Shown here: piece after piece, positions 60,301 through 64,000 of the stretch
How positions within the stretch are numbered: the first letter of the stretch is position 1
How the letters are laid out: every line of letters starts with the position of its first letter
NCBI GenBank assembly: GCA_947652115.1
Contig: OX393564.1
Coordinates: forward strand, 16,800,405 to 16,864,404
Direction: 5' to 3'
Origin: Blastomussa wellsi
Taxonomy: Eukaryota; Cnidaria; Anthozoa; Scleractinia; Plerogyridae
DNA length: 64,000 nucleotides
The notes under the pieces: model-generated
Told to the model about the DNA's origin: nothing
The model's database searches: none
The model's input: the letters and a program-made list of their open reading frames with translations, nothing else
Made by a program: the position numbers and the translations under genes

Positions 60301-63300
60301 TGATACATATTAACTGTAGTTTACTGAGCTTTACTCCTAACCATTACTTCCAAACATTATTTTTAATAGAATACACCACAAATACAAATGCATGATTCTT
60401 AGCAGTAATCTGAATCATCAAGTGGAAGTTTACACAAGCCTCCTTGTGACAACAAAATAACGTAACAACTTACCTGACTGTCCAATGAAGCATTGTGTTG
60501 TCGTAGGAGCTGTGCAGACAGCACTTTTATTTCTTCTTTTAACTGATCTACCTCTTGTTTGGCTGAGCTGCTGCTCTCTTGTGTGAACTCGTAGCGTGTG
60601 CTCAACTCTAAGCAAGAATCAACAAACAAGGACACAGGATTGTAAGTTGAAAACTATCCTCCATTCCCTCTGAGAACCCGCGTGCAGGGAATCATGGTAG
60701 TTGTACGTCTCAAAGATGTTGTGTACAAGATGCAGAAAACTAACATGATTCTGTGCGCACAAGATTCTTAGGAGGAACTGGGCATCAAAGAAAGGTACAC
60801 AACTTGTTTTGGTCCGATACAAAGCAATGAAAAGCTGGACTCAGTTTCAGTTCGATTTTTCTAGTATTTACTGATTTAGTTGAAGGAAAGGCAAGGAAAA
60901 TTTAATTTGTGAATTGATTGGGGAAAATAGGAACTAAACAGTTTGGCAACTCAATAAGCTTCACTGATACTGGTCATGAGGCGGGACGGGGAAGGGGTAA
61001 AATAAACAAGTAACAATAAAATTCTCACCTTATACAAGCATAGTGACTATAAAGCATAGTGACTATAAAAAAATGTCTAAGGAATTATGGAAGTGCAATA
61101 GGTATATTGTGATTAATAATCATAATAAAAGCACAAGAAAGTAATGACAGCTTTAGCCAATGCTAATGATAGCTCACCTAAACTCCTGCTTTGTTCTTTT
61201 TGCAGTTGTTCTTCAAGCTCAGCACACTTCTCATCCAACCTCTCCAGCTTAAGGAAAGGGTACAAAGTTGAAGAATGGGATATATAAACAACAGTTATTG
61301 TGCTGCACGCCACTCATTATATTTTTTGATAAATACAAATTATAATCTCTATTAAGCTCAAGTGCATTGCTTCCTGATAGTACGTAACAATTGAAATTTG
61401 TCAGCTACATAAAGCAGTGTATACTCTATCGTATATTTCTTGAATGAGAGTTACGTTTAGAGCGCTTTTCAACGGACTGTAAAAAATAATGAGCGAACTG
61501 CTTTGGTTTTGCATTAGCACGCTCAGTGATTGGTTTAAAAATCTCATGTTACTTTTTAACCAGTCAGAAGTAAAATCAAAACCAGTAGTGACGTTTTACT
61601 GCGCTTTGTGTCGACTACTTGTTATTACTGCACTTCGAATGCTTGTCTGCTTCCTTTGTAACTTGCCAGGTTTCAGACACTCGATAGAAATTCGCTCTAT
61701 TAACTTATTTTAGTCTGTGTTTCTTCCATTCAAATCCACCTTTGAAGCGTAATAAATTAACACGTTGTTTTACTTTTTTGTCAACGGTTTTGTCTGGTTA
61801 CGAGCCACTTTTGACAAATGAACCGTTTTCAGTCATTTGCAAAATTGACAACGTTTTTGGCGCGAAATGATCATTCACGAGCTATCAATGTCCCCAAAAT
61901 GTGTCTGCCCACTTCGATGAAAGACTGCTTGGAAAATAATTATGTTTACAATGGGGACGCGCAAAGATTAGAAGATTGGAAGGAGTTACCATCCAGGAGT
62001 CACTTTACAGCAAGATTTAAAATGTTTTATTCAGCGATCAAAAAATGACACGTAACCAGAAAAAAATCGTTAACGTTTTGTAAGTAAAACTATGCGCTAA
62101 ATACATCACGCTTCAACGATGCTCGCAAATGGTAGTATACTCTGCAAATAAAATGGATTAAATAAACTAACTTGACCACCTCCTACCTTCCACACTTCCA
62201 CTGCACTGGTAATAAGCACCAATACTTTTTATAGAACACATTGATGCTACACAGGAAGGAGCAGTCTCTTTCTTATTTTCTTTACGCTTACTAATAAAAT
62301 GCTACATTAGTAGTTTTAATTAATAATACTTTAATATATGTTAATAGATTGACTGGCTAAATAACTTTACCAGCTCATACCGTTCACAATAATCCAAAGT
62401 CTTTCACAGTTTCATTGCACTAATAACAAGTACCATTACTTCTTGTTAAACATGTTGATACGCTGAAATCATTGTATCAAAGTGTTTGACAAAGAGTGCT
62501 GGCCTTTCCACTGTGAATACAACAGCATTTCAGAGAGCATTTTCTTAATTACCCAAGGACTACCTAACACACACTCTCAGCTTATCAGCAATATAATGCT
62601 ACATCATTCAATAGATTGAATATTTTATACTTTAGTCTTATGCATTTAAATACGTTGACTGTATGGGTAAATAACCTGACCAGTCCTTCCATTATCAAAG
62701 TGTTCAATAAAAAAGTAATGGCCATTCTTGTTTGGATACAATCACACAGAAACAGCTCTTTTACTGACTACGGACAGCCTAAAGCACCATAAGCTTGTAA
62801 CCACAATGATGCTTCATCAATAGTTTTAAACTTATAAAATTATAATAAAGAGATTGGATGGATAAATGACGAGACCAACTGCTACCTTTTACATTTCATT
62901 TCACTACTAACAATTAGTACCATTACTTTTTTCTTAAACAGATTGATGTTCTGTTATGATTGTATCAAAGTAAAAGAGTGTGAATTGTCTGAGGACCGTT
63001 GGTGAACGCTAAGCTTATCACTGTTAGTATACTTCCTAATTGGTACATTTGAAATGTCTTAAGGTTTTCACTATATTCCCATTAGGATTGATCTCCTGAC
63101 ATTGCTTATATCTTTCTTATGTTAATTACACAACAATAGCACATGCAAGAACATCCAAGTACTTGCAACACAGCACATGCAAGACCATCCCTGACCTGGA
63201 TCCTGGATGGATGAAAAAAAGGGGGCAACCAAGAACATGGAGACAAACGATACTGGGAGAAATTAAGGCTGCTGTTATTGGATGAGAGAGATCACTGCAA

Positions 63301-64000
63301 AACAGAGCAGCTTGGCATTACTGGGCATGATGAGGATGAGGGAAATACAGGGTTCTCAGTAGAAGGTGACACAAGCTGGATTCAACCCTTTGTCATGACA
63401 AGGGCAGTAGTGTAGCAGCTCTCGTAAGCTTGTAATTCTACTGGTAGCAGTTGCTACTGTTGTAGGGGCTAGGCACATTGTTCCTGTTGTTTGGTCTATT
63501 GTTTTCACGCAGGGTATCGAGCCATTCATGTGAGACCTTATGAGTGCTGCTACATCACCCAACAAGGATAGCCACTTGTTCTGTTTTACAGTCTTTCCCG
63601 TAAAACCGTGAACATCAGAAATGTATATGGAATGTTATTGTGTTACAAAGAAAAAGCCAATCAGGTGTGAGAAAACTAAACCGCAAACACCAACGGTAAT
63701 TAGTTTGTGGTTTTGAGGTTTGTTCGTGTGTCCTGAACTTCGCTGTGATTGGTCACCACATAATCAACATTCTTGAAATATTTCATGTGTTCACGGTTTT
63801 ATGGAAAGACTAAAAATACATGGTTCGCTTCATGCAGCTTAGCTCATGTAGCCACCTCATCTTTAATCAAAAATGTACAACGAACCCTACTCATTCATAT
63901 ATTAAGCTTGTCATTCCTATTGCTAGGTATTTCATACCTTGATGTTCAGATCACTAATCTGTCTTTCTTGTGTAGATACAACAGCATGGAGAGAGCTCTT
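51324..64000 (-). CDS. Long coiled-coil protein (5' part off window)
   Basis: Thirteen exons join in phase to 614 codons plus stop: 64000-63938, 61247-61178, 60607-60474, 60190-60038, 58733-58512, 57839-57723, 57301-57144, 55364-55326, 54784-54640, 54123-53951, 53592-53428, 52681-52519 and 51566-51324. Almost all the product is heptad-patterned coiled coil (for example LERLDEKCAELEEQLQKEQ, RNEIEREREKSSAERHSLAS and NELHDKVNLLVQEKGAIARE). The last exon begins after TTTATTCCAG and gives a non-coiled, Ser/Pro-rich tail (SFSSGSPELYSPEHRSPDR). There are no membrane segments or catalytic motifs. Such proteins are commonly centrosomal, ciliary or Golgi scaffolds, but I cannot assign the family. The 54640 donor (GTTGAA) is weak. 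The start lies beyond base 64000, and exons could be missing in 61248-63937. Confidence 0.88.
53155..53300 (+). repeat. Dispersed repeat, copy 2
   Basis: Diverged copy of 49105-49260 (CTAAACAAAACAGCTTTGTC, CTCAGCTTGATGTTACATAC). It lies in an intron of the coiled-coil gene. Confidence 0.7.
53694..53851. mobile_element. Non-autonomous TIR element (CAGGGGCGGATC ends)
   Basis: CAGGGGCGGATCCAGG at the left and CTAGATCCGCCCCTG at the right enclose about 158 bases rich in C and G runs. The ends resemble hAT-type MITEs. It lies in an intron of the coiled-coil gene. Confidence 0.8.
56296..56476. mobile_element. Inverted-repeat MITE with TGACGTCA in both arms
   Basis: GATCGAGAGAGAAAATGACG at the left is mirrored by CGTCATTTTCTTTCTCGATC at the right. 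The arms are about 45 bases and include CATATACTCACTAGTTTA. Each arm holds a TGACGTCA palindrome. Intronic. Confidence 0.85.
56786..56921. repeat. Foldback repeat with C/G-tract loop
   Basis: TATAACCTCATCTAAACAC pairs with GTGTTTAGATGAGGCCATAT, and TACCGTGT pairs with ACACGGT further out. The centre is a G-rich stretch facing a 14-base C run. Confidence 0.75.
58788..59316. mobile_element. MITE with TTTAAAGTGTCTATA ends and second inner inverted repeat
   Basis: The ends TTTAAAGTGTCTATATGGCC and GGCCGTATAGACACTTTAA are inverted repeats. A second pair lies inside (CAGCCACGCCCAATGAAG at 58925, CTTCATTGGGCGTGGCC at 59181). It sits between the exons at 60190-60038 and 58733-58512. Confidence 0.8.
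62150..62960. repeat. Diverged tandem repeat, about 190-300 base units
   Basis: Near 62165, 62355, 62655 and 62855 similar strings appear: GATTGACTGGCTAAATAACT, TTGACTGTATGGGTAAATAA and GATTGGATGGATAAATGACG. They are followed by CACT(A/G)(A/G)TAA(C/T)AA..GTACCATTACTT and GTATCAAAGTG. The copies are old and gapped. Confidence 0.6.
63200..63360 (+). mobile_element. LINE reverse-transcriptase C-terminal tail remnant
   Basis: The plus strand reads RGQPRTWRQTILGEIKAA followed after a stop by ERSLQNRAAWHYW, the usual R.R..TW...L...A......R..W pattern at the end of LINE ORF2. Only this scrap remains. Confidence 0.6.

Larger units (their letters stand above)
61248..63937. other. Intron of the coiled-coil gene with diverged tandem repeats
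   Basis: The flanking exons join in phase across this interval, but hidden exons cannot be excluded. It contains an interspersed repeat at 61490-61600, four diverged copies of a 190-300 base unit (62150-62960) and a LINE tail (63200-63360). Confidence 0.6.

Overview
The window is nuclear DNA from an animal. It is AT-rich, its genes are split into many short exons with GT-AG introns, and it is packed with short inverted-repeat transposons, tRNA-derived SINEs, LINE pieces and a Penelope-like fragment. The repeat style, in particular the GTCGC-rich palindromic elements and the tRNA-headed SINEs, together with the conserved gene content, suggests a cnidarian, most likely a stony coral or relative. 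That assignment is inference from repeat style. No ribosomal, viral or bacterial gene was seen.

Six protein-coding loci can be reconstructed by joining exons in phase. (1) SSU72, the RNA polymerase II CTD phosphatase, lies on the minus strand; three exons are present (949-10860) and the 3' part lies left of the window. (2) NAA38/LSMD1, the NatC auxiliary subunit, is on the plus strand (11170-13649), head to head with SSU72 across a 309-bp shared promoter. (3) A zyxin/LPP/TRIP6-family protein with three LIM domains is on the minus strand (16084-26208, eight exons, 287 aa). (4) An unrecognised two-exon gene is on the plus strand (24804-26132); it starts inside the first intron of the zyxin-family gene and its last exon runs antisense across that gene's first coding exon. 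(5) A 19-exon gene on the minus strand (28579-43867, 641 aa) encodes a ubiquitin-like N-terminus, four membrane segments and an armadillo-repeat C-terminal half. (6) The 3' part of a long coiled-coil gene is on the minus strand (51324 to beyond 64000, 13 exons, 614 codons visible).

The rest is introns and intergenic DNA dominated by mobile elements: a decayed LINE and a tandemly amplified MITE in the 9.4-kb SSU72 intron; four apparently identical 410-bp tandem copies, each carrying a small MITE, in the zyxin-family gene; nested SINE/MITE insertions in the armadillo gene; and a repeat-rich 7.5-kb gap (43868-51323) with a Penelope-like remnant, a 181-bp palindrome and a 102-bp (34-codon) minisatellite. 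A 200-base run of N (25281-25480) marks an assembly gap.

The genes do not form an operon-like pathway. Their products act separately: transcription termination (SSU72), co-translational N-terminal acetylation (NAA38), focal adhesion/actin signalling (zyxin family), an unknown membrane role (Ubl-TM-ARM) and a probable cytoskeletal or centrosomal role (coiled coil). All exon joins were made by eye from splice sites, reading phase and remembered family sequence.
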